From contig CAYQSU010000001.1 of NCBI GenBank assembly GCA_964420325.1, positions 1-64,000 of the forward strand: 64,000 nucleotides of DNA, written 5' to 3'. The notes under the pieces are model-generated. The model saw only the letters and a program-made list of their open reading frames with translations, ran no database searches and had not been told where the DNA came from. This DNA is from CAYQSU01 sp964420325 (lineage in GTDB: Bacteria > Pseudomonadota > Alphaproteobacteria > Rhodospirillales > Defluviicoccaceae). The position numbers and the translations under genes are program-made. This document shows, one piece after another, positions 1 through 8,595 of the stretch; positions within the stretch are counted from its first letter, which is position 1; each line of letters starts with the position of its first letter.

Positions 1-83
1 GGGTTCGAGGCGGACGTGGATGAGGCCATGCGTTCGTCGCTGGCGCGCTGCCCGGGGCGCCGCCGCAGGCGGCCTCGCCGGCG

Positions 84-422
84 GTGGCCGCGGGCGTCGA
101 GCGGCTGATCGCCCGCGGCGACGAGCACCTCGAGATCGGCGACGTCGCCGCCGCCCGTCTGTTCTACCGCTCGGCGTCCGAGCAGGGCAGCGGCGCCGCC
201 GCCCGGCTGCTCGGTCTCACCCACGATCCGCTCTACTTCGCCCGCGGCAAGGTGCTCGGTATGCGCCCCGACCCCGAAGCCGCCGTCCGCTGGTACGCGC
301 GGGCGATCGAGCTCGGAGACGCCGGCGCGCAGACCCGCCTCAAGGACCTCGAGGACTGGCTTGCCGACCGCGCCGACCGTGGCGATGCCGAGGCCCGGCG
401 CATCCTTGAGCGGCGGGAGTAG
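84..422 (+). CDS. Sel1/TPR-like repeat protein, possibly the 3' part of a larger gene
   Basis: The 112-residue product from a GTG start holds one clear Sel1-like unit (AVRWYARAIELGDAGAQTRL, about residues 70-90) after a helical pair resembling another unit. Such repeats form helical scaffolds for protein contacts. The reading frame is open upstream to position 24 and reads as a Pro/Ala linker, while the first 45 bases read sensibly in a different frame (GFEADVDEAMRSSLA). This suggests the true gene begins before the window and is split by a frameshift near base 45, or by a sequencing error. The start given is only the first usable start codon. Confidence 0.5.
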   Translation: MAAGVERLIARGDEHLEIGDVAAARLFYRSASEQGSGAAARLLGLTHDPLYFARGKVLGMRPDPEAAVRWYARAIELGDAGAQTRLKDLEDWLADRADRGDAEARRILERRE

Positions 423-441
423 GCCGACCGCCGCGGCGAGC

Positions 442-879
442 CTAATAGCGCATGCGAACGTTGATGGTCTTGCCCTCCTCCGGCAAGGCCACCGCCGCTT
501 GGCGGAAGCTCGGCGGGCCGAACAGGACCGGCGCGTCGTTGCTGAAGCCGAAGCCCTCCCGGGGAAGCCCGAACGGCCCGCGGTCGAACCTGCCGTTGGC
601 GTTCTCGTCATGGAACACGGCGACGGCGTACCTGCCCTCGGGGAGATCGCTGAACACCGCCAGCACACCGTCGCCGGCGGGCTCGACGGCCGTCCCGGCG
701 AGCGCCTGCCTCGACGGGAACGCATCCTCCCGGTCGTAGACGGCGATGTGGACGACGCCCTCGAGAGACCTGAGCCCGCTCACCGCAACCGTAAGCTCGT
801 TCGCCGACGCCGAGAGGCCTGCGATGCCGACGAAGGCGCCGATGCACACGGCCGACAGACGCACCCCTACCGCCATCAC
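442..879 (-). CDS. DUF2141 family exported protein
   Basis: This 145-residue protein has an N-terminal signal peptide ending near SASA-NE (about residue 27). A beta-sandwich of the DUF2141 type follows: VHIAVYDREDAFPS, then LPEGRYAVAVFHDENANGRFD, then GFGFSNDAP. That order of motifs is diagnostic of the family. It is probably periplasmic and its role is unknown. It converges on the Sel1-like gene to its left and stands alone. Confidence 0.8.
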   Translation of the reverse strand: MMAVGVRLSAVCIGAFVGIAGLSASANELTVAVSGLRSLEGVVHIAVYDREDAFPSRQALAGTAVEPAGDGVLAVFSDLPEGRYAVAVFHDENANGRFDRGPFGLPREGFGFSNDAPVLFGPPSFRQAAVALPEEGKTINVRMRY

Positions 880-1001
880 TGACCGCTCCCTGGCTCAGGC
901 TTCAGAGCCGGCATATAGGCGCCCGCTCTTGCAAGCGCAAGCGCCGGCCGGTCACAAGGCGGCGAGGCGACACGCCGCCGTCGGGCGCCGCGGCACCGCG
1001 T

Positions 1002-1265
1002 CTAGATGCCGGTGAGCCTTCGGACCAGATCACCTGGGGAGCCCTCGAGGCTGACGCCTTCCCCCTTCTCGTTGTAGGCGTGCCAGGCGCGGCCGTCCTT
1101 CATCACGCCGAAGCTCGTCCACTTGGCGCACCAGACGATGGCGAATTCCTTGCCGCCTTCGGTCGCGCCGAACTCGACCAGCGCGCCGGCCGCCCTCGCC
1201 GCTGCGACGATGGAATCCCGATCCTGCTTGGTGATGTGGTCGGGGTCGAAGGCAACGATCTTCAT
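1002..1265 (-). CDS. Small conserved hypothetical protein (87 aa)
   Basis: The ATG at 1265 is chosen because a strong GGGAGGGG ribosome site lies about 4 bases upstream; a longer start at 1292 lacks one. The product is compact and soluble, beginning MKIVAFDPDHITKQDRDSI, with no signal peptide or membrane segment. I do not recognise the family. An AT-rich inverted repeat (CCATA, 7-nt spacer, TATGG) at 1323-1339 lies in the leader. Confidence 0.55.
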   Translation of the reverse strand: MKIVAFDPDHITKQDRDSIVAAARAAGALVEFGATEGGKEFAIVWCAKWTSFGVMKDGRAWHAYNEKGEGVSLEGSPGDLVRRLTGI

Positions 1266-1322
1266 GCGCCCCTCCCGGAAGCCTCTCAGCACGAAAGCGT
1301 AACACCAGCGCCGACCGCAATT

Positions 1323-1339
1323 CCATATTTAAATTATGG
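1323..1339 (-). promoter_or_regulatory. AT-rich inverted repeat upstream of the 1002-1265 gene
   Basis: CCATA and TATGG arms flank a 7-nt AT-rich centre in otherwise GC-rich DNA, about 60 bases before the start codon at 1265. It could be a promoter -10 region or an operator. No known regulator motif was recognised. Confidence 0.3.
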
Positions 1340-1509
1340 ATTATCGCCGCTTCCGGCTCAACTGCCACGCGGATCAAGGTCCACGACGTAGCAAAGCGTT
1401 AATGATGCCCAAGCGATACTGGCGGAGCGATCGCGCGCCAGAGCCGCATGTTTGAGGTCGGCGCAGCGACGGCCTATCCTGGTCTCATCGCGTGGGACGG
1501 GGCGACAGC

Positions 1510-1827
1510 ATGATCGAGGAAGCGAAGTCGGGGCGGGATGCGGAGCGGCGGCGGCACCCGCGGTTTCCGGTGATGTGGTCGGCGACGCTGACGGCGGAAA
1601 GCGACTTCGACCGCTACGTGCTCACCTGCAAGATCCGCAACATCTCGATTTCCGGACTGCACGTCCTGGTCGAGCGCGCGCTGGAAAAGGATCGACCGGT
1701 CACGCTCCGCATCGACCGTGTCGGCGAGTTCCGCGGCCGCGTCGTGTGGTCGGAGGGCGGCCACCTCGGCGTCAGCTTCGAGGATGCGGCCGAGCGCGTC
1801 GCCGAGCTGATCATGGACAAGCTCTAA
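1510..1827 (+). CDS. PilZ domain protein
   Basis: This 105-residue protein is essentially one PilZ domain, the cyclic-di-GMP receptor fold. Both binding motifs are present: the arginine motif RRRHPRF near the N-terminus and NISISGLHV about 30 residues later, matching (D/N)xSxxG. The ATG at 1510 is preferred over an upstream GTG at 1492 because GGGACGGGG precedes it. It likely acts in the cytoplasm as a stand-alone adaptor for motility, polysaccharide or development. No cyclase or phosphodiesterase is adjacent. Confidence 0.85.
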   Translation: MIEEAKSGRDAERRRHPRFPVMWSATLTAESDFDRYVLTCKIRNISISGLHVLVERALEKDRPVTLRIDRVGEFRGRVVWSEGGHLGVSFEDAAERVAELIMDKL

Positions 1828-1852
1828 GCACCGCCGCGACGCCCTGCGGGCG

Positions 1853-2323
1853 CTACTCGATCAGCTCGATCGGGTCGCCGACGGCGATGCGGCCGCCGGT
1901 GAGGATGCGGGCGCAGATGCCGCCGCGGCCGGCGAGGGCTTCCGTCATCGCCGGCACGGTCAGCGTCGCGATGTAGCGACAGGGCGGCCGCGGCCGGTCG
2001 TAGGCGAGCACGGCTGAGCCGATGCGAAAGCGCCGGCCCTCGAGGAGGGCGAACCCGAGGCCGCGGGTGACGAGGTTGCGCCGGTGCTCGCCGGCGAGAA
2101 CGCCGACGCCGAAGCGCATCCGGGCGTCCTCCAGGTCCTCGGCGGCGATCAGCGTCAACTGGCACTCGTCCCAGCCCGTGCCGGAGCCCCGGCCTTCACC
2201 GTAGCGGTCGCCGCTGAGCCCACGCCCGGCGACAGCGTGGGCGGCCACGACGGGTCGCATCGGTCTGCCGCCGCCGTCGGCAACGTAGATCTGCTCGACA
2301 TGTCCGAGCCGGACATGGATCAT
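1853..2323 (-). CDS. MOSC domain protein (YiiM-like)
   Basis: The product has 156 residues with MOSC-domain features: the GLSGDRYG motif, EHRRNLVTRG, a conserved cysteine in PRPPCRYI, and the C-terminal GGICARILTGGRIAVGD. MOSC domains occur in molybdenum-cofactor sulfurases and in proteins that handle molybdopterin or detoxify N-hydroxylated compounds. This stand-alone form probably carries Moco or sulfur, but the substrate cannot be read from sequence. It is divergent from the esterase-like gene at 2493. Confidence 0.8.
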   Translation of the reverse strand: MIHVRLGHVEQIYVADGGGRPMRPVVAAHAVAGRGLSGDRYGEGRGSGTGWDECQLTLIAAEDLEDARMRFGVGVLAGEHRRNLVTRGLGFALLEGRRFRIGSAVLAYDRPRPPCRYIATLTVPAMTEALAGRGGICARILTGGRIAVGDPIELIE

Positions 2324-2492
2324 GCGGCCCCCGAGGGTCTGGGCGAGGCGGCCTCACCGGCGTCGCCGGAGCGCCGTTCGCTCTCCTCGATCCTACGCCG
2401 TTCCCCTGGGGATTGGCGACCATCGTCTCGCCGCCGTGGCGATCGCGACCGCTTGGTCGGGACCTGCCCGCGCCTGGCTCATTGGAGTTCGC

Positions 2493-3470
2493 ATGCGCCT
2501 CTCCCGTCTCCTTCCGGCCGCGGCGGCGGGGCTGATGCTGACCGTGACGGCCGCCGTCCCGCCCGCGTCGGCCGACGGCGACGCGGCGCTCGAGGTCGAG
2601 GTGCGGCCGCTGCCGCTTGATGCCGGTCGCCCAGAAGTGCGAACGGTCGGCCGTCTCGGCTATCGCGGCGGCCTCGAGCTCCGCTCCCGCGACCCGCGGT
2701 TTGGTGGCTTCTCGGCGCTGCTGATGGATTGCGTTCGGAACACGCTGGTCGCCGCGTCCGACCAGGGCTATTGGCTGCGAGGCCGCCTCGTTCATGACCA
2801 TGCCGGGGGCCTTTCCAACATCACCGACGTCACCATCGCGGCCATGCGCGGACCGTCCGGGCGGTCGATCGCCGGCAAGAGCCTGGGCGACGCCGAGGCG
2901 CTCGCGCACGGGCCCGGCGGCGGCCTCGTCGTCGCCTTCGAGCAGGTCCATCGGCTGTGGCTCTATCCGCCCGGCTCGGCGACGCCGGTCGAGCTGGTGC
3001 CGCCCCCGGACCTGGCGGCGGCGCCGCGCAACGGCGGCATCGAGGCGCTGACAGCGCTGGAGGACGGCCGGCTTCTCGCCATCACCGAGGAGCTCAAGAG
3101 CGGACGGGGCGTCGCCGGCTGGCTGCGGGGTCCGGGTCCAGGGTGGTCGGCGTTTTCCTATGTGACCTCCGAGGGGTTCCGGCCGACAGGAGCGGCGACG
3201 CTGCCCGGCGGCGATGTGCTCGTCGTCGAGCGCCGCTTTCCGCCCATCGGCGCCCGACTCCGCCGGGTAGCGTCCGGTGACCTCACGCCAGGCGCGGAGG
3301 TGGAGGGCCGCGAGATCGCGCGTCTCGAGGGTTCGCTGTCGGTGGACAACATGGAGGGCGTCGACGCCTGCCTCGCCGCCGACGGCGCCACCCGGATCCA
3401 CCTGATCTCCGACGACAACTTCAGTCCGCTTCAGCGCACGCTGTTGATGATGTTCGAGCTCTTGGAGTAG
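2493..3470 (+). CDS. Exported esterase-like activity of phytase family protein
   Basis: The ATG at 2493 follows a TTGGAG ribosome site and starts a typical signal peptide (MRLSRLLPAAAAGLMLTVTA, cleavage near PASADG). The mature part resembles the phytase-like beta-propeller family of PF13449: GGLELRSRDPRFGGFSAL near its start, AEALAHGPGGGLVVAFEQ, and NMEGVDACLA near the end. It is probably periplasmic and acts on phospho- or acyl-esters; the substrate is unknown. The gene ends 57 bases before the ABC exporter. Confidence 0.8.
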   Translation: MRLSRLLPAAAAGLMLTVTAAVPPASADGDAALEVEVRPLPLDAGRPEVRTVGRLGYRGGLELRSRDPRFGGFSALLMDCVRNTLVAASDQGYWLRGRLVHDHAGGLSNITDVTIAAMRGPSGRSIAGKSLGDAEALAHGPGGGLVVAFEQVHRLWLYPPGSATPVELVPPPDLAAAPRNGGIEALTALEDGRLLAITEELKSGRGVAGWLRGPGPGWSAFSYVTSEGFRPTGAATLPGGDVLVVERRFPPIGARLRRVASGDLTPGAEVEGREIARLEGSLSVDNMEGVDACLAADGATRIHLISDDNFSPLQRTLLMMFELLE

Positions 3471-3492
3471 CCGGCGGTTCCGGCACCGATTT

Positions 3493-3521
3493 TTGACCGA
3501 CCTCGCAATGACGCCCATATT
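3493..3521 (+). promoter_or_regulatory. Candidate sigma-70 promoter giving a leaderless atm1-like transcript
   Basis: TTGACC (3493-3498) and CATATT (3516-3521) are separated by 17 bases. The ATG of the next gene lies 7 bases after the -10 box and has no Shine-Dalgarno sequence, so transcription would begin at or next to the start codon. Confidence 0.4.
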
Positions 3522-3527
3522 GCTGGC

Positions 3528-5384
3528 ATGAACGGAAAGAGATCGATCGCCGCCGGTGCGGCGCCGCAAGGCGACCTCGGCACCCTCGCAACCCTGCTTC
3601 CCTACCTGTGGCCGCGGGAGGCTTGGCCCTTGCGCCTCCGGGTGATCGCCGCCGTCGTCTTCCTGGTCGCGGCGAAGGGCATCAACGTCGCCGTGCCCTG
3701 GTTCTACAAGCAGGCGGTGGACGGCCTTGCCGGGGCCGGGGCCGCGGCGATCGTCGCCGTGCCGGTGACGATGTTGGTCGCCTACGGCGTCGCCCGCGTT
3801 CTGGCTCAGATGTTCGGCGAGCTCCGAGATGCGGTGTTCGCCCGGGTGGCGCAAAGGGCCATCCGCCAAGCCGCCCTCGAGACCTTCCGTCATCTACACC
3901 GGCTCAGCCTCAGGTTTCACCTCGATCGCAAGACCGGCGAGGTCAGCCGCGCCATCGAGCGCGGGACCAGCGGCATCGAGTTCCTTTTGAGCTTCATGCT
4001 GTTCAACGTCCTGCCGACGCTGCTCGAGATCGTCCTCGTCGCCGCGATCCTGTGGGCCCTGTTCGGTCCGGCGTACGCGCTGGTCACGCTCGTCTGCATC
4101 GGCGGCTACATCGCCTGGACCCTGGTGGTGACCGAGTGGCGGACCAAGTTCCGCCGCGCCATGAACGAGACCGATAACGCCGCTCACACCAAGGCCATCG
4201 ACAGCCTGCTCAACTTCGAGACCGTCAAGTACTTCGGCAACGAGGCGCACGAGGCCCGCCGCTTCGACGATGCGCTCCGCGCCTACGAGGTCGCAGCCGT
4301 CAAGAGCAAGGTGTCGTTGAGCCTGCTCAACATCGGGCAGGGCGCGGTGATCACCGTCGGTCTGATCGCGTTGATGCTGATGGCGGGCTACGAGGTGGCT
4401 GGCGGAACGATGACCGTCGGCGACTTCGTCATGGTCAACACCTATCTCATCCAGCTCTATCTGCCGCTCAACTTCCTCGGCTTCGTCTACCGCGAGATCA
4501 AGCGGTCGCTCACCGACCTGGAGACCATGTTCCGGCTGCTCGGCGAGCCGGCCGAGATCGGCGACGCGGCGGACGCAAAGCCGCTGGTGCCCAACGGCGG
4601 CGAGATCGTCTTCGACGACGTCTCCTTCGCCTATGATCCGCGCCGCGTCGTCCTCTCCGGCGTATCGTATCGCGTCGCTGCGGGGGCGACGCTCGCCATC
4701 GTCGGCGCTTCGGGGTCAGGCAAGTCCACCATCTCCCGCCTGCTCTACCGGTTCTACGATCCCACTTCGGGCAGCATCCGGATCGACGGCCAGGACATCC
4801 GCGGCGTGACCCAGGACAGCCTCCGCGCCGCCGTCGGCATCGTCCCGCAGGACACGGTCCTGTTCAACGACACCATCGCCTACAACATTGCCTACGGCCG
4901 CCCGGGCGCGACCGCCTCCGAGGTCGAGCGGGCGGCGAGACTGGCGCGCATCGACGACTTCGTGCGCTCCCTGCCCGATGGCTACGCGACCATGGTCGGA
5001 GAGCGCGGCCTCAAGCTCTCGGGCGGCGAGAAGCAGAGGGTGGCGATCGCCCGCACCATCCTCAAGGATCCATCGATCCTGGTGTTCGACGAGGCCACGT
5101 CGGCGCTCGATACCCACACCGAGCGGGAGATCCAGGCGTCGCTGCGCGAGGTTTCGGCGGGCCGCACGACCCTCGTCATCGCCCACCGGCTGTCGACTGT
5201 CGTCGACGCTGACGAGATCCTCGTGCTCGACAGCGGCCGCGTCATCGAGCGTGGTCGCCACGGTGAGCTACTGGCGCAAGGTGGCCGCTACGCCGACATG
5301 TGGCGGCGTCAGCAGCAGGTGAGGGAGGCCCAAGAGATCCTCGAGTCCTCGGACGAGGCCGAGGCGGCGCAGGCGGCGGAGTAA
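3528..5384 (+). CDS. Atm1-type ABC exporter (fused permease and ATPase)
   Basis: This 618-residue half-transporter has an N-terminal six-helix membrane domain (about residues 35-340) and a C-terminal ATPase. The ATPase has Walker A GASGSGKST (about 393), signature LSGGEKQRV (about 497) and Walker B ILVFDEATSALD (about 517). The HRLSLRFHLDRKTGEVSRAIERG stretch and the overall length fit the Atm1/HMT1 family, which exports glutathione-linked sulfur or metal conjugates and is linked to Fe-S maturation and metal tolerance. It would work as a homodimer in the inner membrane. The isc operon lies only 3.2 kb away, a fitting but non-operonic neighbour. Confidence 0.9.
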   Translation: MNGKRSIAAGAAPQGDLGTLATLLPYLWPREAWPLRLRVIAAVVFLVAAKGINVAVPWFYKQAVDGLAGAGAAAIVAVPVTMLVAYGVARVLAQMFGELRDAVFARVAQRAIRQAALETFRHLHRLSLRFHLDRKTGEVSRAIERGTSGIEFLLSFMLFNVLPTLLEIVLVAAILWALFGPAYALVTLVCIGGYIAWTLVVTEWRTKFRRAMNETDNAAHTKAIDSLLNFETVKYFGNEAHEARRFDDALRAYEVAAVKSKVSLSLLNIGQGAVITVGLIALMLMAGYEVAGGTMTVGDFVMVNTYLIQLYLPLNFLGFVYREIKRSLTDLETMFRLLGEPAEIGDAADAKPLVPNGGEIVFDDVSFAYDPRRVVLSGVSYRVAAGATLAIVGASGSGKSTISRLLYRFYDPTSGSIRIDGQDIRGVTQDSLRAAVGIVPQDTVLFNDTIAYNIAYGRPGATASEVERAARLARIDDFVRSLPDGYATMVGERGLKLSGGEKQRVAIARTILKDPSILVFDEATSALDTHTEREIQASLREVSAGRTTLVIAHRLSTVVDADEILVLDSGRVIERGRHGELLAQGGRYADMWRRQQQVREAQEILESSDEAEAAQAAE

Positions 5385-5470
5385 CGGAAGGATGTCGGGA
5401 CCCTGCACGGACATCGCACCATGCGCCAGCGCGGTCGGCGTGCGTCGGTCCTGCCGGGGCTGACTCTCCG

Positions 5471-6193
5471 GTGTCCTGCCTCTTCGCCAAGGCGATCCTC
5501 GGCATCGGGCTCGGACTGCTCACGCGCATCGATCCGGCGCTCGACGCCCTCGGCCTCTCGGTGTGGGACAGGGCGGCGACGGCGGCGACGGCGGCTTTCC
5601 CGTTCAATACCGGCACCGGCTTCTTCGTCAGCGCAGACGGCCACTTCGTCTCCGCGTTCCACGTCCTCGGCGACTGCCCCCGGCCGGCGGTCGAGACACC
5701 GGACGGCATCCTCACCGGAAACGTGGTGGCGTCATCGCGCGCGGACGATCTCGCCGTCATCAAGACCGACGCAAGACCCCGCGATTACGCCCGCTTCCCG
5801 GCCTACCCGGCGGTACCGGTCTGGGATCCGGTCACCATCGCCCGTTTTCGAGGTTGCGGCGGGCTCGCCTCCTTCGCTCTCTCCGGCGGATTCGCCGCGA
5901 GCCTCGCCGGACGGTGGCCGGGCGTCATCGCCGTGCAGGCGGCGCAGCCGATCCAGGGCGGCAACAGCGGCAGCCCGGTTATCGATCGCAACGGTGCCAT
6001 CGTCGGCATGGTCGTCGCCCGCCTGGTCCAGACGACCAGCACGGGCATCGCCGTCGACGTCGGGGCGATCACGCGCCTCCTCGCCGAGGCCGGCGTGCCC
6101 TATGAATGGACGCCGTCCCTCCTGTTCCTGCTGCCCGAGAGCTATGGGGCCGGCGCGCACCGCTATACCTTTCCGGCGCTGTGCCTCTACTGA
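5471..6193 (+). CDS. Trypsin-like serine protease (DegP-type fold, no PDZ)
   Basis: The product has 240 residues from a GTG start at 5471; longer starts would run into the ABC gene. The triad is visible: His in SAFHVLG (about 63), Asp in ADDLAVIKTD (about 90) and Ser in GGNSGSPV (about 165). The first 20 residues are hydrophobic and may act as a signal or membrane anchor. There is no PDZ domain, so it is a short trypsin-like peptidase rather than a full HtrA. The 3' end overlaps the SelW-like gene on the other strand by 7 bases. Confidence 0.8.
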   Translation: MSCLFAKAILGIGLGLLTRIDPALDALGLSVWDRAATAATAAFPFNTGTGFFVSADGHFVSAFHVLGDCPRPAVETPDGILTGNVVASSRADDLAVIKTDARPRDYARFPAYPAVPVWDPVTIARFRGCGGLASFALSGGFAASLAGRWPGVIAVQAAQPIQGGNSGSPVIDRNGAIVGMVVARLVQTTSTGIAVDVGAITRLLAEAGVPYEWTPSLLFLLPESYGAGAHRYTFPALCLY

Positions 6194-6474
6194 TCGTGTG
6201 TCGGGGACCGGTCGGAATGGCCCAGGTCGCGGTCGGGGGAAACGCGATCGCGGATCCGCTGCTTCAGCTCCTTGAGCTCGGGGAACCGACCTTCCGCCCT
6301 GCGCGACCAGACGACGGCGTCGCCCAAGCGCACCTCGAACACGCCGCCGGTTCCGGGCACGAGGGTCACACCGCCGAGCTCGATCTCGAAGGTCGTGAGC
6401 AGCTCCTGCGCAACCCACGCCGCCCGCATGAGCCAGCGGCATTGGGTGCAGTACTCGATCTCCACCCGCGGCAT
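6187..6474 (-). CDS. SelT/SelW/SelH-type thioredoxin-like protein
   Basis: This 95-residue protein has the family signature: a beta strand followed by a redox motif (VEIEYCTQC, Cys9 and Cys12), then LGGVTLVPGTGGVFEV and a C-terminal FPELKELKQRIRD. Bacterial members use Cys in place of selenocysteine, as here. The ATG at 6474 lies just after the mnmA stop, so it is very probably co-transcribed with mnmA. It probably has a thiol redox role in the cytoplasm. Confidence 0.85.
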   Translation of the reverse strand: MPRVEIEYCTQCRWLMRAAWVAQELLTTFEIELGGVTLVPGTGGVFEVRLGDAVVWSRRAEGRFPELKELKQRIRDRVSPDRDLGHSDRSPTHDQ

Positions 6475-6479
6475 CGCGC

Positions 6480-7607
6480 TCACCGCTGGCACCTTCCGGC
6501 CTCGGGGTCGCGGGCGATCCAACCGCCACCCAGCACCCGGTCGCCGCGATAGAAGACGCAGGCTTGGCCCGGGGCGACGGCGGCCAGCGGCTCGTCGGGA
6601 ACAACCTCAACCGTTCCTTCGACGCCCGGATGAAGCGTGGCCGCGACCGCCTCCTGCGTCGACCGCACCTTGATCTCAACGCGCACTCCCGCCGTCGGCG
6701 GCGCCTCGCCGACGAGCCAGTTGACGTCGCGCACGCTAAGGCGGGGCGCCTTCAGGGCCTCGAGCGGGCCGACGACGACACGCCGGCTCGCCGGCTCGAG
6801 GCGCACGACGTAGAGGGGATGGGCGGCCGAGACGCCAAGGCCGCGGCGCTGGCCGACCGTGAAGTGAATGATGCCGCCGTGGCGGCCGAGGACTCGGCCT
6901 TCGAGGTCGACAATCTCGCCGGGCTCCGCGGCGCCCGGGCGAAGCCGCTCGACGAGGCGGCCGTAGCCGCCGTTCGCGACGAAGCAGATGTCCTGGCTGT
7001 CGCGCTTCGCCGCCACCGAGAGCCCGTGCCTTCGGGCGAGTGCCCGCGTCCGGGTCTTGTCGAATGCGCCGAGCGGAAACCGCAGCATCTCCAGCTGGGT
7101 CCTGGTGGTCGCGAACAGGAAATAGCTTTGATCGCGCGAGCGGTCGGCGGCCCTGTGCAGTTCGGGCCCCTGCGGTGACCGCCGCCACCGCGCGTAGTGG
7201 CCGGTGGCCAGCGCATCCGCGCCGAGCGTGCGCGCCGTCTCGAGGAGATCGGTGAACTTGACGGTCTGGTTGCAGCGGACGCAGGGGATCGGTGTCTCGC
7301 CGGCGACATAGGCGTCGGCGAACGGCTCGATCACCTGTGCGCGGAAGCGGTCCTCGTAGTTGAGGACGTAGTGGGGAATGCCGAGACGGTCGGCAACGCA
7401 CCTCGCGTCATGGATGTCCCGACCGGCGCAGCAGGAGCCCGGACGGCCGACGGCGAGACCGTGGTCGTAAAGCTGCAAGGTCACGCCGACGACGTCGTAG
7501 CCCTGGTCGACCAGCAACCCCGCGGTGGTGGCGGAATCGACTCCGCCCGACAGGGCGACCACCACCCTGGTGTCGCTCTCGCGCTTGTCCAAACCGAGCG
7601 AGTTCAT
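6480..7607 (-). CDS. mnmA: tRNA-specific 2-thiouridylase MnmA
   Basis: MnmA thiolates U34 of tRNA-Lys, -Glu and -Gln, using sulfur relayed from a cysteine desulfurase. The PP-loop SGGVDSA sits near residue 20. The catalytic cysteines are in CVRCNQ (about 108) and QDICFV (about 206), and the C-terminal beta-barrel includes GQACVFY. The start MNSLGLDKRESDTRVVVA matches the usual alphaproteobacterial N-terminus, so 7607 is preferred to a GTG at 7640. The length of 375 residues is normal. The sulfur source is probably IscS, encoded about 6 kb away. Confidence 0.95.
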   Translation of the reverse strand: MNSLGLDKRESDTRVVVALSGGVDSATTAGLLVDQGYDVVGVTLQLYDHGLAVGRPGSCCAGRDIHDARCVADRLGIPHYVLNYEDRFRAQVIEPFADAYVAGETPIPCVRCNQTVKFTDLLETARTLGADALATGHYARWRRSPQGPELHRAADRSRDQSYFLFATTRTQLEMLRFPLGAFDKTRTRALARRHGLSVAAKRDSQDICFVANGGYGRLVERLRPGAAEPGEIVDLEGRVLGRHGGIIHFTVGQRRGLGVSAAHPLYVVRLEPASRRVVVGPLEALKAPRLSVRDVNWLVGEAPPTAGVRVEIKVRSTQEAVAATLHPGVEGTVEVVPDEPLAAVAPGQACVFYRGDRVLGGGWIARDPEAGRCQR

Positions 7608-7663
7608 GGAGTGCAATATGGCGCCCCGGCAACGGCGCACAACCGCGAACGTCGGGGCCGGCG

Positions 7664-8515
7664 CTAGAACGTGTAGCGGACGCCGGCAAAGACGTTGTGC
7701 GCCTGGAACTCCGCATCGAAGGTGTTTCCGGCGGCGTCGCGAAGCTGTGGATCGAGCGCGGTGATGAAGCGGTAGCCGACCTCCGCCGCCAGCGATCGCG
7801 TGATCGCATACGTGACGCCGATACCGACGTTGAAGGTGAGAACCCAGTCGCTGTCGTCGACGATGGTGACGCCGTCGCCCTTGATGTCGCTGAAGGTCGC
7901 GTACGTCACACCGGCGCCGGCGATCACATAGGGCGTGAAGGCGGTCCCGGTATCGAAGTCATAGGCGGCATTGGCCAAGAGCGAGAGGCCGGTGACGTCG
8001 CCATCGCCGTCGAGATCGGCGCCGGTGATGCCGGCGATACTGCCGGCGCTGGTGACCTGGAACCCTGCGACCGCGAACGTCTGCCACAGGATCTGGCCCT
8101 CGACGCGAAAGCCGCTCGGCCAGGCATAGCCGCCGCTTCCCGCAACCAGCGGTCCAACGGAATAGCTGGCCTCGAGATCGATGTCGCCGAGATACGCGGC
8201 GTCCGGGGCCACGCTCGCGCCGACAGCTCCGGCGACATACCAGCCGGAAGCAAGGCCCGCGGCCGGTGCCGGGTCCTGAGGCGCGGACGCCGCGACCGGT
8301 CGCGGCGCCCGATGCGGCACGGCCGCCGGCTCGGTGCGCGCCGCGCCGGCGTTGGACCAGGGTCCGGGCGACAGTGGGTAGGGCTCGTTGAGCAGGGCAT
8401 CCATGTCATAGACCCTGGAGGAGCCGGCCCGTGCCGCGTCGACCGCGACCGTCGACAACAGGCCCACCGACGCCAACGCCAGGCTCGCCCACATCCAGGT
8501 CCGGTGCCGTGTCAT
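7664..8515 (-). CDS. Outer-membrane beta-barrel protein (Omp25/opacity-like)
   Basis: The ATG at 8515 follows AAGGTGGGGG and opens a signal peptide (WASLALASVGLLSTVAVDAA). A Pro/Ala-rich linker follows to about residue 85. The rest is an eight-strand-type barrel with alternating hydrophobic residues, ending GVRYTF with the terminal Phe needed for outer-membrane assembly. Phrases such as ANAAYDFDTGTAFTPYVIAG and AEVGYRF are typical of the porin-like opacity family. The extended proline-rich N-terminal linker is slightly unusual. It is a single gene with its own leader. Confidence 0.85.
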   Translation of the reverse strand: MTRHRTWMWASLALASVGLLSTVAVDAARAGSSRVYDMDALLNEPYPLSPGPWSNAGAARTEPAAVPHRAPRPVAASAPQDPAPAAGLASGWYVAGAVGASVAPDAAYLGDIDLEASYSVGPLVAGSGGYAWPSGFRVEGQILWQTFAVAGFQVTSAGSIAGITGADLDGDGDVTGLSLLANAAYDFDTGTAFTPYVIAGAGVTYATFSDIKGDGVTIVDDSDWVLTFNVGIGVTYAITRSLAAEVGYRFITALDPQLRDAAGNTFDAEFQAHNVFAGVRYTF

Positions 8516-8595
8516 GGTCTGTGCCCCCACCTTGCGCCGCGCTACCGTAGCATGCCCGGCCCCGCCGTCCAATCTGGCGCCCCGCGGTTGGAGGT

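Noticed and set aside
2196..3893. Long minus-strand open frame across the esterase and ABC genes
   Set aside because: It overlaps genuine genes, is Arg/Gly/Asp-rich as expected for a shadow frame, and has no ribosome site.
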